This document shows positions 19,103-28,735 of a stretch of 64,000 nucleotides of DNA, one piece after another. The number at the start of each line of letters is the position of its first letter. Position 1 is the stretch's first letter. Both the position numbers and the translations under genes were made by a program. Source of the DNA: Nodularia spumigena CCY9414 (lineage in GTDB: Bacteria; Cyanobacteriota; Cyanobacteriia; Cyanobacteriales; Nostocaceae); contig NZ_CP007203.1 in assembly GCF_000340565.2 (NCBI RefSeq), positions 2,845,824 to 2,909,823 on the forward strand, given 5' to 3'. The notes under the pieces are model-generated. The model ran no database searches. It was not told the DNA's origin and saw only the letters and a list, made by a program, of their open reading frames with translations.

Positions 19103-20371
19103 TTAAATTACGTCTTGTAGAACTTGGCGGGTGTTTTTCCAAGCCCAAATCCCCACACCTGCTACTACTATACTCATTCCTACCAAAACAGTTCTTAAGC
19201 CGAGAACATCAGTTAAAGGGCCGGTAATTGCTAAGGGTGCAGATAAAGCAATATTCACGATATGATTTTGAAAGCCAAATACTTTCCCGTGCATAGTGGG
19301 TGGTGTGCGCTGTTGAATTAAAGTTTGCATCGGTACACCAATTAAAGCCGCACCTATACCCAAAAATGCACTGAGTCCTAAAGCTAGAATTAAATTATGG
19401 GTGAAAGTGAACACCCCTAAAACCAACGACATGATCAAAAATCCCATCAGGGGTAAAGGCTTATGATGCAATTTATCACCCCAATGACCCAAAATTGCCG
19501 CACCAAATACCATACCCACCCCAGCTGCGGCTAAGAAAAAGCCAAATTGTTTTTCCTTCAAACCAAATTCGGCGGCTAATCTAATCGTCAAAACCATTAA
19601 TGCGGCAAATACACAATATAAAGTAGTGAGTTGCAGCATGGCATTTAATATCAAACGATTTTGACTCAGATAGCGCAAGCCTGCTTTAAAGTCAGCCCAA
19701 GGATTAATTTCTGTACGCAGATCATCGCCAGATAATTTGTTTTCACCTCGAAAGTTAATTGGCTGTACCGCTAATGCCGATAATAAATATAATCCACCAA
19801 CCACCATTTCTTGACCATAGCCTGCTCCTAACCAACTTTTGGCTAAACTTAATATTGGCTCTCCAATGGCAAAACCCACAATTAATGCTCCCATCATAGT
19901 GCTGCTATACAGTGCATTAGCTGCCATAAAATTCTCTTTTCGTACCAAAACAGGAATAGCAGCTTGCTCTGCTGGAGCAAAAAACTGTGCCAAGGTGGAG
20001 ATTGCAAAGGTTAAGATCAAGAGAATAAAAAACTCTCGTGGTAAAAAGGCTATGAGCAGCATTAATAATGTCTGCAATACATTAGCGCCTACTAAAATGA
20101 ACTTTTTAGAAAAGCGATCCACAAAGATACCACCCGCAGAACCGAATAAAATCGCCGGTAATGTGAAAGCCAGCATCAAAATTGAGTACATGGAGTTTTG
20201 GGCTAAACCCGGAGGCGGTTGGTAATTCTCCAGCAGCACCACCATTAAGACAAAGAATATTTTATCTCCTAACTGGGACAACAGCTGCCCAATCCATAGG
20301 AGCATAAAACTACGATTTTTTAGCAGGGCGCTAAATCCGTTATTGACAGCAGCTGGTTCAGTGGGAAACAT
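19103..20371 (-). CDS. MFS exporter (macrolide-efflux-like)
   Basis: The 422-residue product has about 12 hydrophobic segments and the major-facilitator layout, with DRFSKK after the second helix (loop 2-3 motif) and LLWIGQLLSQLGDKIFFV at the first helix, as in MefA/DHA3-type drug efflux proteins. Substrate unknown. It converges with the acyl-CoA ligase gene, with only 7 bp between the stops. A GGGGATT heptamer array stands directly upstream of its ATG. Confidence 0.75.
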   Translation of the reverse strand: MFPTEPAAVNNGFSALLKNRSFMLLWIGQLLSQLGDKIFFVLMVVLLENYQPPPGLAQNSMYSILMLAFTLPAILFGSAGGIFVDRFSKKFILVGANVLQTLLMLLIAFLPREFFILLILTFAISTLAQFFAPAEQAAIPVLVRKENFMAANALYSSTMMGALIVGFAIGEPILSLAKSWLGAGYGQEMVVGGLYLLSALAVQPINFRGENKLSGDDLRTEINPWADFKAGLRYLSQNRLILNAMLQLTTLYCVFAALMVLTIRLAAEFGLKEKQFGFFLAAAGVGMVFGAAILGHWGDKLHHKPLPLMGFLIMSLVLGVFTFTHNLILALGLSAFLGIGAALIGVPMQTLIQQRTPPTMHGKVFGFQNHIVNIALSAPLAITGPLTDVLGLRTVLVGMSIVVAGVGIWAWKNTRQVLQDVI

Positions 20372-20380
20372 TTATATACT

Positions 20381-20414
20381 GGGGATTGGGGATTGGGGAT
20401 TGGGGATTGGGGAA
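20381..20414. repeat. Heptanucleotide tandem repeat GGGGATT, nearly 5 copies
   Basis: Four exact GGGGATT copies (20381-20408) followed by a GGGGAA remnant. It is an STRR-type array 10 bp upstream of the minus-strand MFS gene, where it would lie in the leader or promoter. Confidence 0.85.
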
Positions 20415-20531
20415 TAAACAAACTAATATTTTCCCTGGGTCTCCTGATCTCCTGCTCTTGTTAATTATTATTTTTGAATTGGAAATTGGAAATTTGCTCT
20501 TAATTTGGAATTGTTTAATCTTTACTTCTCC

Positions 20532-21125
20532 TTAGTCATTCTGGTTTCGGGACTTATTGTGTTCACAGGGTTTTATTAGTAGATGCAAAAATTCAGTTGC
20601 AGTCAGGCGCACAGGCGGGGGAGAATCTTTTATAGATGGATCTACCCACCAACCTTTGACTGTTTGGGGCGATCGCCACATGGATAAATGCTCAACTGCT
20701 GGTTCTGCATAAAAATTATCATGCCCACCACCCAATAATGAAGAACTCCAATGGGTAAAATAATCATGACTCAGGCGATGAATGGGAAAGTTTCCCGCCA
20801 GTGGTACTCCCCAGCCATCTATAGCAATAAAAGCTTTGATATTACCCCCTAACATTTGCCAGGAACAGGCTGCGCCCATTGCACCCACTACACCTGCACT
20901 AAAGCTAATGAATACAACTGGCGATTTTAGCTCATTCTGCAAGCGATCGCTTAAAAACTGCAAAATGTGAAGTGATGATAAAGCCAATAAACTTTCACCC
21001 GGATAAATCAGGATTTCGCCCCATTCTGACGCGTTTAAACTATCAGCGCCTGAAAAAAAGCATTCTGAGATAAACTTTTTCGTTAACGCTGGCTCATGAA
21101 TTCCAGGGCAAATGATTATACTCAT
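20532..21125 (-). CDS. Small alpha/beta-hydrolase-like protein of unknown function
   Basis: The 197 residues show a short hydrolase fold: an early strand (IIICPGIHEP), a nucleophile elbow FISFSAGVVGAMG with the candidate serine, and a late region with SHDYFTHW. The context AIDGWGVPLAGNFPIHRLSHD is conserved-looking. No lid or signal peptide is seen. Neighbours give no pathway clue. It might be a lipase/esterase-like or non-enzymatic cyanobacterial family member. Confidence 0.6.
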   Translation of the reverse strand: MSIIICPGIHEPALTKKFISECFFSGADSLNASEWGEILIYPGESLLALSSLHILQFLSDRLQNELKSPVVFISFSAGVVGAMGAACSWQMLGGNIKAFIAIDGWGVPLAGNFPIHRLSHDYFTHWSSSLLGGGHDNFYAEPAVEHLSMWRSPQTVKGWWVDPSIKDSPPPVRLTATEFLHLLIKPCEHNKSRNQND

Positions 21126-21502
21126 TCCTCTTCAGTAATAACAGGTTTTTTGTTATTTATCACAACTTTTGTATTCAATCAGACTTGGTTAACAGTAATT
21201 CCGAGTAAACAGACTACCAAGATCACTTTACTCAATTACTCAACCCTGCCTTCAGGATATATGAAAATTTACCCTTAACACAAATAAGATGTGAAATACA
21301 GAATCCTAAAATATTTATTTTTTCATACTCAGTAACGAGTAATAACCCCAGTATGGCTTTTGATATATTATTGTTAATTTTGTAGCTGTCCTATCCCCCT
21401 GGATGGGATAATAAACTACGAGTTAACAGAGCAATAAAGTTATTCCCTAACTTAATCGGCTTTCAACTCTGGTTTATATAGATTAATATTGAGGAAATCA
21501 TT
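21126..21502. other. 377-bp divergent spacer before the ferrochelatase-like gene
   Basis: AT-rich, no credible gene; it holds the promoters of two divergent genes. GAGGAAATC ahead of the GTG at 21503 is a good ribosome site. No cobalamin or other riboswitch signature was recognised. Confidence 0.5.
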
Positions 21503-22621
21503 GTGGTTGCAACCCCAGAAAAACAGCAACACATCCACGAGCAGTTATCAGGTAAAGACAGAGTTGCTGTCTTACTTATGGGCTACGGTGAAGTTGAAAG
21601 CTATGAAGATTTTGCTAACTATAACGAACAGGCTTTAAATCTACTGACTGCAAAATTCGCACCAGTACCAACCTGGATTTATCCCCCTTTAGCAAAGCTA
21701 TTGGCGTTATTTGACCGTCATGAATGGGGACACACTCACCATGATTTTATTTCCCCACACAATGCCATCTTTGAACAGCAACGCGCTGGTATAGAAAAGA
21801 ACTTACAAGCCAAGTGGGGCGATCGCATCCAAGTTTTCAAAGCCTTTAACTTCTGTGCGCCCTACCTACCTGATCAAGTTTTAGCAGAAATTAAAAACCA
21901 AGGGTTCGAGAAAATCCTCATTTACCCCTTATTAGTCGTTGATTCCATCTTTACCAGTGGAATTGCAGTTGAGCAAGTTAACAATGCTTTAGCTGAGATT
22001 CCTGATGGAGAAGAACATTGGGTAAAAGCACAGCGTTACATCCCCTCCTTCTATAACGAACCAGCCTACATTGATTTATTGGCTAATCTCGTTGAGGAAA
22101 AGATTTCCGCCGAAGTAGGTGCAGCATACCTACCTTCTCAAATCGGTATTATCTTAATGAATCATGGTTGTCCCCACAAAGCCAAAGGATTCACCTCTGG
22201 AATTACCGAAAGTCAAACACTATATGATTTAGTCCGGGATAAGTTAATTAACCGCTATCCTTTAATTTCCGTGGGTTGGCTGAACCATGACACACCTTTA
22301 ATTGAATGGACATTGCCAAATGCCGAACAAGCTGCTAATAACTTGATTCAATTGGGTGCAAAAGCAGTAATATTTATGCCCATTGGCTTTGCGACAGAAA
22401 ACCACGAAACTCTATTAGATGTACACCACATCATTCATGATTTAGCGAAAAAGCATCCTGATGTGAGTTATGTCCAAATGGCCTGTGTTAACGACAAGCC
22501 AGAATTTTTGGAAATGGCTGCTGAATGGGCAAATGCTCATATTGCGGAGTTAATGAATCAGGAAGCTATGGCGGTTAATCCCCAGTTAGCGGGAAGTCAC
22601 CATCACCATCATCATCATTAG
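21503..22621 (+). CDS. Ferrochelatase-superfamily protein with a natural C-terminal His7 tail
   Basis: The 372 residues follow the ferrochelatase/CbiX class II chelatase fold: VAVLLMGYGEVESYEDF at the start, FNFCAPYLPDQV with KILIYPLLVVDS, and NHGCPHKAKGFTSGITES in the second half. It lacks the C-terminal hydrophobic chlorophyll-binding-like helix usual in cyanobacterial HemH, so it is probably a paralogue. The last residues are AGSHHHHHHH, encoded just before the stop. Poly-His tails bind nickel, cobalt or zinc, so a metal-delivery or non-iron chelatase role is possible. GTG start at 21503 with GAGGAA upstream. A strong terminator follows. Confidence 0.7.
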   Translation: MVATPEKQQHIHEQLSGKDRVAVLLMGYGEVESYEDFANYNEQALNLLTAKFAPVPTWIYPPLAKLLALFDRHEWGHTHHDFISPHNAIFEQQRAGIEKNLQAKWGDRIQVFKAFNFCAPYLPDQVLAEIKNQGFEKILIYPLLVVDSIFTSGIAVEQVNNALAEIPDGEEHWVKAQRYIPSFYNEPAYIDLLANLVEEKISAEVGAAYLPSQIGIILMNHGCPHKAKGFTSGITESQTLYDLVRDKLINRYPLISVGWLNHDTPLIEWTLPNAEQAANNLIQLGAKAVIFMPIGFATENHETLLDVHHIIHDLAKKHPDVSYVQMACVNDKPEFLEMAAEWANAHIAELMNQEAMAVNPQLAGSHHHHHHH

Positions 22622-22653
22622 ACATCGAGCAAATCTAAATCTGATCTAACCGT

Positions 22654-22688
22654 TGTAGAGACGTTGTATGCAACGTCTCTACATTTTT
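22654..22688 (+). terminator. Terminator made from the GTAGAGACGTTG palindrome
   Basis: TGTAGAGACGTTG (22654-22666) and CAACGTCTCTACA (22671-22683) are perfect 13-bp arms around a TATG loop, followed by TTTTTT. The palindrome is a common interspersed repeat in Nostocales, here in terminator position. Confidence 0.8.
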
Positions 22689-22800
22689 TGTCACCCTGAG
22701 AGAATATCATCCCCATAGCTCAAGTTTCGTTGTTAATCTGAAAGTAACTAGAAGATTTGGGTGCAACCGTCTTCACAAGCAACAGTTTCAGGAGGGAATG

Positions 22801-23403
22801 ATGACACAACCTAACTTAACCCCAGCTATTGCTGTCAATATCCCAAATACACTCACACTTCAAGTTTCCCATGAGCAATTTGTTGATTTGGCACTGGCTA
22901 ACCGAGATTTACAATTAGAACGAAATGCTACGGGGGAGTTAATTATTATGCCACCCACCGGAAGTTATACCGGAAAAAGAAACTTTGAAATCGCTGGACA
23001 ACTGTGGTTGTGGAACCGTCAAACTAAATTAGGGGAAGCCTTTGATTCTTCAACAGGTTTTAGTCTTCCGAATGGTGCTAATCGCTCTCCTGATGCAGCT
23101 TGGGTAAGTAAACAAAGATGGGATGCTCTGACTTTAGAACAGCAAGAAACTTTTGCGCCAATTTGTCCTGATTTTGTGCTGGAATTACGTTCTAAAACAG
23201 ACTCTCTAGAAAAGTTGCAAGCAAAGATGAGAGAATATATAGAAAATGGTGCTGGTTTGGGTTGGTTGATTGACCGCAAAAATCAACGAGTGGAAATTTA
23301 TCGTCCTGGTAGAAATGTGGAAGTTTTAGATCATCCTGTTAGTTTATCAGGGGAAGATATTTTACCTGGGTTTATGTTGGATTTAACTGAGGTTTGGAGT
23401 TGA
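22801..23403 (+). CDS. Uma2 family (DUF820) putative endonuclease
   Basis: Uma2 proteins are PD-(D/E)XK-fold predicted nucleases hugely amplified in cyanobacteria, with unknown targets. The 200 residues show NRSPDAAWVS and CPDFVLELRSKTDSLEKLQAKM, holding the Asp and the ExR core, and the usual GWLIDRKNQRVEIYRPG strand near the end. I prefer ATG at 22801 over 22798 because AGGAGG (22790-22795) is then correctly spaced. It converges with the cysteine desulfurase gene, 7 bp apart. Confidence 0.88.
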   Translation: MTQPNLTPAIAVNIPNTLTLQVSHEQFVDLALANRDLQLERNATGELIIMPPTGSYTGKRNFEIAGQLWLWNRQTKLGEAFDSSTGFSLPNGANRSPDAAWVSKQRWDALTLEQQETFAPICPDFVLELRSKTDSLEKLQAKMREYIENGAGLGWLIDRKNQRVEIYRPGRNVEVLDHPVSLSGEDILPGFMLDLTEVWS

Positions 23404-23410
23404 CTGGAAT

Positions 23411-24568
23411 TTAAAGAAGTTGCTGAATTTTATTGACTGCATTGATTATCAGAGAAAATGTCTTTTCTATTTCGGCTCTAGTTGTAAATTTACCAATACC
23501 AATTCTTAAAGCTCCTTCAATCAGATTTTCTGCAAGATTCATCGCTTGTAAAACGTGAGAGGGTGTAACAACACCGGAAGAACAAGCCGCACCTGTGGAA
23601 ATGGCTAATTGATGGCGAACTCTCGCAATAATTGCACTATTAGGAATATTCGGGATAGCAATATGTAAGTTACCTGATAAACGGTTGTTTAAGTCTCCGT
23701 TAATGACTAAATCAGGTATTTGTGATTGTAGCAAGTTTTGGAGTTGGTTTCGCATAAGTGCGATCGCCTGTTCATCTTTTTCCATCTCCAACCGTCTCCA
23801 GTGACAAGCTTCACCTAAACCAGCAATTCCGGGGACGTTGAGTGTACCTGATCTGATTCCCTGTTGATGTCCACCACCATATATAATTGGTTGCAGGTGT
23901 TCACCTTTTTTGATGACTAACGCACCAACTCCTTTGGGCGCATAAAGTTTATGTCCAGAAATAGCTAAATAGGTAATACCCCAGTCTTGAAAGTTGAGAG
24001 GAATTTTACCTACGGCTTGGGAAGCGTCACAGAGAAAAGGAATATTGTAGGAAGATGCGATCGCCCCAATTTTTGCAGTAGGATAAATTGTACCCACTTC
24101 ATTATTAGCAGCCATTACACACAGCAGAGAAGCACCCTCAGCGCAGACTTTTTCCAGATGTTCTAAATCAATTTGAGCTTGTTGATTGACTTTTAACCAA
24201 ACAATTTCGGCTAACTTTTTTTTCGCTAATGCAGCACAAGTATCTAAAACCGCCTTGTGTTCCACAGGGGAAACAATGATTTTGCATGGGTGATGCTGTT
24301 GGGAAACATAACCTTGAATGGCTAAATTAATGCTTTCTGTTGCACCAGAGGTAAAAATAATCTCCTTGGGGGAAGCATTGATTAATTCGGCTATTTGTTG
24401 ACGGGTTTGTTTAACAACTTTTGCTGCTTCATCTCCATATATATGATCTACACTATTGGCATTACCAAAGGCATTAGTCATATAATACATGACTTTTTCT
24501 GCTACTCTCAAATCAACGGGAGTAGTTGCATGATAATCAAGGTAAATTATCGTTTCTTGTCTAGTCAT
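23411..24568 (-). CDS. Cysteine desulfurase (IscS/NifS family), possible SspA/DndA role
   Basis: This PLP enzyme draws sulfur from cysteine as a persulfide. The 385 residues contain the DYHATTP opening, His 104 (VEHKAV), the PLP lysine 207 in ISGHKLYAPKG, RSGT, and the active cysteine 329 in STGAACSSG. ATG at 24568 is used; the longer frame to 24673 begins in an ACGCAAAGG repeat and is spurious. It lies last in a minus-strand defence island with DUF4007, P-loop ATPase and PAPS-reductase-like genes, so it may be the sulfur donor of an Ssp/Dnd phosphorothioation system. It could equally be a general IscS. Confidence 0.9.
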   Translation of the reverse strand: MTRQETIIYLDYHATTPVDLRVAEKVMYYMTNAFGNANSVDHIYGDEAAKVVKQTRQQIAELINASPKEIIFTSGATESINLAIQGYVSQQHHPCKIIVSPVEHKAVLDTCAALAKKKLAEIVWLKVNQQAQIDLEHLEKVCAEGASLLCVMAANNEVGTIYPTAKIGAIASSYNIPFLCDASQAVGKIPLNFQDWGITYLAISGHKLYAPKGVGALVIKKGEHLQPIIYGGGHQQGIRSGTLNVPGIAGLGEACHWRRLEMEKDEQAIALMRNQLQNLLQSQIPDLVINGDLNNRLSGNLHIAIPNIPNSAIIARVRHQLAISTGAACSSGVVTPSHVLQAMNLAENLIEGALRIGIGKFTTRAEIEKTFSLIINAVNKIQQLL

Positions 24569-24662
24569 TTTTTTAAACGCAAAGGTACGCAAAGGTAACG
24601 CGGAGGTACGCAGAGAATTATCCAAACTCTCTGCGCCTCTGCGCCTGGTGCGTGAGTTTTCA
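24569..24662. repeat. Spacer repeat of the ACGCAAAGG / CTCTGCGCCTCTGCG family
   Basis: AAACGCAAAGGTACGCAAAGG units followed by GCAGAGAATTATCC and CTCTGCGCCTCTGCG form an imperfect inverted structure between the GHKL ATPase and cysteine desulfurase genes. The same unit lies in the hoxF-hoxU spacer. Confidence 0.65.
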
Positions 24663-26486
24663 TCATAACTCATTCTCTAAAAATCTTCTGGCAACTCTCC
24701 CCCAATCAATGCGAGTATCTTGGGCGTTTTCTTTGCGTTTACCATCTAATTCATCTTCATATCTCGCCCATGCCATTAATAGTAATTTTAAACCATCTAA
24801 GGAGTTAATCAACCGAGTCCGTAAAGTCTCAATATCGGCTTTATCTACATCCATTTCTAAGATTTCTACTAAATTTTCATAAGCCGGATGATTGGTATTT
24901 AAGCTCACAATAATTGCTCCTCCTCTCGATTTCACAGAGAAGAAAGCGGAACTATCAAGGGGAGATTGGGCAAAGGTATATTTTAAACCATCATCTACAG
25001 TTGTTGCTGCTAATAATTCTGCTTGTGTTTCAGTTACTCCCTCTGCTTTTAAAGTTTCTTTAATAACTTGTTTTCGTTCTGCTTTTGGTAATTGTTCATC
25101 TGCATCACTCTTACCTTTATGACCCTGTATTTTACGTTCTTGGGTAATAGTTGTAGCTACTTTCTCAGGTTTATAAGGGTCGTGGCGTTTTTCACTGGTA
25201 CGAGTTCCTTTAGTTTGTGCTTTGATTAAACGCCGAATTACACTCAGTTGACTGCTAATTTTATGCGCTAATTCTAATAATGGATATTTGGGATCTTCGT
25301 CTTGGAGTAGTTCTTCTTTAAGTTGAGCAACGGTTTTTCCTTCTTCTAATAAAGATTCAATATCTAGTTGGAGAATTTCTGCAAAATTACGGGCTGATTG
25401 CTTGTTATTCGTAACTCCAAAAATATCATCAAGAGATGGGGGAAAGTCTACTTCAATGCCCCACCAGCGTTCTGTAGGGTCATAATTATTAACTAAGTTT
25501 TGGTCTAATTCTAATTCTCTACCTGCACGCACTACAGAAAGACCAACATTTTTAGAAGCGTGTTTTCCATGAGGTAAATCACCGGGGTTTTTTCCTGGTT
25601 CGGCTTGACGGGCTGATTCTTTAGCGTAAGAAAAGCGAATTTTTACATCATGTTCTTTTTCTTTAAAGTTAATCTTATAAGTTGCTTCATAAGATGTATC
25701 TCCTTCCCAGGGCTGAAACATTGCTTGATTATCATAAGGTGCGGGACAGGATGTTTTTTCGATTAAATAGCCTGGGTCATTAGGACGAGCATTTTTTGCC
25801 AAGATAATATCATATAAGGCATCTAAATCAAAGGCTACCATGCGAATTTTAACTTTTTCATCATTCAGGAATTTGCGGTACATTCTCCCGATCACAAATT
25901 CAGAATTATCAATAATTGCTTTTCCAGTTCGCCACATACAACGGTCTATATTTGACCAAACTACTAATGTGCCACTATGACCAAATTCATCTGCGATTTT
26001 TGTCCAAATCATCGGAATTGGTTGAGTAGTAGGTTCTGGTACTTCCGTCATCTGACGACTTTTAATTTCATTTAGATCAAGGTAACTATGGAGTGCGTTT
26101 TCTACTCCATTTTGCCATGTCCAGACATCAACCCGTTGACATTGGGAAATAGAGGAAGATGGTAAACCCATGCCAAAACGACCGATTCCGGTATGTTTAT
26201 CTTCAGCTAAATAAGTACCATTACCAAATTGCAGGGCTAGACGTAAAACGTCAGCATCCATACCTTTACCATTATCTAATACTGCGATTTGTTCAATGCG
26301 CGATCGCTTTCTTTCTTCTACCTGTTGTTTACGTTCACCACAGAGTAATTCTACCTGAGATGCACCGGCTTGAATGGCATTATCCATTAATTCGGCGATC
26401 GCATAAGCCGCATTTTTATAACCATTATCCCGCATTGCTTGCACAGCCAGGTGAGCCGGAACAATATCATGGGGGTTGCTATTCAT
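24663..26486 (-). CDS. GHKL (HSP90/MORC-like) ATPase of a defence island
   Basis: The 607 residues carry a Bergerat ATP-binding fold: AELMDNAIQAGA (N box, 31-42), DNGKGMD (71-77) and HTGIGRFGMGLPS (98-110). The middle part is S5-like, and the C-terminal third is charged with a KAERKQVIKETLKAEGVTE helix. Such GHKL proteins occur with helicases in phosphorothioate-linked restriction modules and other anti-phage systems. ATG at 26486 is chosen because it overlaps the helicase stop as ATGA; the frame extends 9 codons further upstream. It appears intact, while its helicase partner is broken. Confidence 0.8.
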   Translation of the reverse strand: MNSNPHDIVPAHLAVQAMRDNGYKNAAYAIAELMDNAIQAGASQVELLCGERKQQVEERKRSRIEQIAVLDNGKGMDADVLRLALQFGNGTYLAEDKHTGIGRFGMGLPSSSISQCQRVDVWTWQNGVENALHSYLDLNEIKSRQMTEVPEPTTQPIPMIWTKIADEFGHSGTLVVWSNIDRCMWRTGKAIIDNSEFVIGRMYRKFLNDEKVKIRMVAFDLDALYDIILAKNARPNDPGYLIEKTSCPAPYDNQAMFQPWEGDTSYEATYKINFKEKEHDVKIRFSYAKESARQAEPGKNPGDLPHGKHASKNVGLSVVRAGRELELDQNLVNNYDPTERWWGIEVDFPPSLDDIFGVTNNKQSARNFAEILQLDIESLLEEGKTVAQLKEELLQDEDPKYPLLELAHKISSQLSVIRRLIKAQTKGTRTSEKRHDPYKPEKVATTITQERKIQGHKGKSDADEQLPKAERKQVIKETLKAEGVTETQAELLAATTVDDGLKYTFAQSPLDSSAFFSVKSRGGAIIVSLNTNHPAYENLVEILEMDVDKADIETLRTRLINSLDGLKLLLMAWARYEDELDGKRKENAQDTRIDWGRVARRFLENEL

Positions 26487-27600
26487 GGGTTTTTCCTCCA
26501 AACGTCTTCCCAATTGTGAAAAGCTGATGCTACAGACCCAAAACCGGGGAGTTGACTATCAACAACGGTGACAATTTCGGCGGTAGCATTTCCGCCAGCT
26601 TTGAGTCCTCTGATGGCTCGTCCTACCATTTGGCTGTAGAGTACAAGGGATTTGGTGGGACGGGCGATAACGGCCGCACTGGTTTTTGGTGCAAGGAGAA
26701 GCCAGTAGTTAAAACCCCGTAGTTACATAAAATCTTGGTTTGGGGCTGGTCGTCTTTAAAATTTTGGATGATGCGTTCTTGTTCTGATTTGGGGGTGTTA
26801 CCTGTCACAGCATCAGCATTGAAGCCTCTTAAACGCAAAATTGAAGTGATGAGTTGAGCGTGTTCAACGGAGGTATTAAAAACGATAATGCGGTGATGAT
26901 GTTGGGCGAGTGCTTCGAGTTCCAGGATAATGCGGAGGTTGCGTTGTTCGTCTTCAGCTAACCAATGGAGAATATATTGGGGAATATCTAACTCTGTATT
27001 AATCCGATTCAGGTCTTGGGGACTGAGTTCAATACCACTTTCGTAGAATAAGGAGCGATAGTTAGCTTGAGCTAGGTATTGTTCCTCGACCAGATAATCT
27101 ATAGGGTTGTCATAACCTGGAATTTCTAAAGTAACTTTCTGTTGGGCGAAGAATTTCGCTAGTTGTGCATCAGTGTTAATATCAGCCCAAGTGCGTCCGG
27201 GTGTAGCGGTTAAACCCAGTAAGGCGGTTTTTTCGTAGGGGACAACTAAAGCATCTAATACGAGTTGATAGGTTTGGGCTACAGCTTGATGGGCTTCGTC
27301 TATAACTACCAAAGAGGAACGCACACCGAGTTGATTAATAAAGCGAATACTCTTTTTAGCGGCGTTGTATACTTTGGCTAATCCTGCTACTATGAAACCA
27401 TCTTCAACCTGTTCTAAATCTAAATCATGGCTACCCCAGAAGCGGTAAGTTGAGATGGTGCGATGGCGTAAACGCCCAACATAGCTGAACGCCTACACAG
27501 TCCCATGCTTTTTGAAATTCTGTAACCGCTTGCTCACAAAGTTCTTCACTATATGCCAACCAAATCACTAGAGTTGGTTCATTATTTCTCAGCGTAAACC
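26483..27600 (-). pseudogene. Superfamily 2 DEAD/DEAH helicase, 5'-truncated and frameshifted
   Basis: Minus-strand reading recovers helicase pieces in sequence: EPTLVIWLAYSEELCEQA (from about 27570), then after a frameshift near 27490 FWGSHDLDLEQVEDG, VVIDEAHQA (motif II), LGLTATPGRTW (motif III), and IVFNTSVEHAQ. After a second frameshift near 26690-26703 come ARPTKSLVLYSQMVGRAIRG (motif VI) and the end HNWEDVWRKNP. The stop at 26483-26485 overlaps the GHKL start. Motif I (Walker A) and the rest of the N-terminus are absent: the HNH gene stops at 27582, inside the remaining helicase frame. The only long uninterrupted part is 26623-27324 plus its upstream in-frame stretch. It is almost certainly inactive unless sequencing errors explain both shifts. 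Confidence 0.8.
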
Positions 27601-28721
27601 CAATTAGCACTAAAACCCTGAATAGTTGCTAAAGAAATTAAAGGTTTAAGAGTTCTTTCATAAGCATTATTTAGAATTTCTAAATTTAATAAATCATTGG
27701 CTTGATTAACTTTCAATTCTGCAACAAAAGATTCGACATCATTTAACCATTTATTTTGAGAAACTTTTTGATGATAAATATCTAAGCCTAAATATTGCAA
27801 CTTAACAAAATTATCAAAATATTTTTCAGATGGTAGATTATTAGATTTAGAAGAATTAACAGATTTTGTAGTTGGAATTAAATTCCATAATTGATCATGA
27901 GCAACAAATGACCAAGGTAGATAATGATCTAATGATATTTCATCCTTATTTAATTGAATTTGAGAATAAATACATTTAATATCCTGATGTTCTAAAATAG
28001 TTTTCCAATATTGAGTTTGTTTAATTAAAGAATCTCTTTGTTGTGGCATAAATAGTTTTTTAACCACATTGGGAATACTAGGGTTTCTTTGTTGCATATA
28101 ATTTAACCATTCCCAAGATACCCAACCCCTAACTATTGTGTAATTTTTCTCTAAATATTCTACCCAATCAGGGTGTATAATAATTGCGTTACAATCTTTT
28201 TGATTGTCAGCGTTAAAGCAATATAAAGGCTTATGTCTATAGAATTGATTGTTAGCTAAATTAATGATAGTTGGATTAACATCATAATCTTTTAATCTTC
28301 TAGTTTCTTGAGTAAAGAAAGGACGAATTAACCGATAAGAAACATAGCGATTAATAGAGCTAATAATATCTTCAATATTTTGATTATTAATAGTATTACG
28401 TAGAATTTTCTTATCCGGCTCTCTAAAATTTAAAAGTGGTTCTTTAAGTTCTAATTCCAAATTATCTAATTTATTAGCGATTTGGTCTATCTTCCCAAAA
28501 GAAAGTTTAAAATATTTGTGAGGATACCAAGCATTAGCCAACATCTCAACAATAATTTCCCGAAAACTAATGGCTGATAGATTATCAAAATTTCTTCGTT
28601 TAAGAATATCTAATAATGATAAAAAATAAAGATATTTATAAGAGTTAGTCGTTGAATCAAATAGTCCTGCTAATGCTGAAATATTTAAATTATCAGCAAT
28701 TGGTAAGTTATACATATTCAA
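27582..28721 (-). CDS. AT-rich HNH endonuclease domain protein
   Basis: The 379 residues are mostly of unknown fold (Asn/Leu/Ile-rich). A C-terminal HNH core is visible: CIYSQIQLNKDEISLDHYLPWSFVAHDQLWNLIPT, with His in LDHYLPW and Asn in LWNLIP, then SSKSNNLP. HNH proteins of this layout occur in phage-defence and mobile contexts. The gene is noticeably more AT-rich than its neighbours and its 3' end abuts the truncated helicase frame, so it is probably a later arrival that replaced the helicase 5' part. ATG at 28721 is 10 bp from the start of the Uma2 duplication. It may or may not belong to the original Ssp-like system. Confidence 0.65.
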   Translation of the reverse strand: MNMYNLPIADNLNISALAGLFDSTTNSYKYLYFLSLLDILKRRNFDNLSAISFREIIVEMLANAWYPHKYFKLSFGKIDQIANKLDNLELELKEPLLNFREPDKKILRNTINNQNIEDIISSINRYVSYRLIRPFFTQETRRLKDYDVNPTIINLANNQFYRHKPLYCFNADNQKDCNAIIIHPDWVEYLEKNYTIVRGWVSWEWLNYMQQRNPSIPNVVKKLFMPQQRDSLIKQTQYWKTILEHQDIKCIYSQIQLNKDEISLDHYLPWSFVAHDQLWNLIPTTKSVNSSKSNNLPSEKYFDNFVKLQYLGLDIYHQKVSQNKWLNDVESFVAELKVNQANDLLNLEILNNAYERTLKPLISLATIQGFSANWVYAEK

Positions 28722-28735
28722 TTTGCGATCAAATT

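Noticed and set aside
21126-21502. Metal or cobalamin riboswitch before the ferrochelatase-like gene
   Set aside because: No B12-box-like or other known core could be seen.
24569-24673. N-terminal extension of the cysteine desulfurase
   Set aside because: The extra 35 codons are encoded by an intergenic ACGCAAAGG repeat; the family start MTRQETIIYLD lies at 24568.
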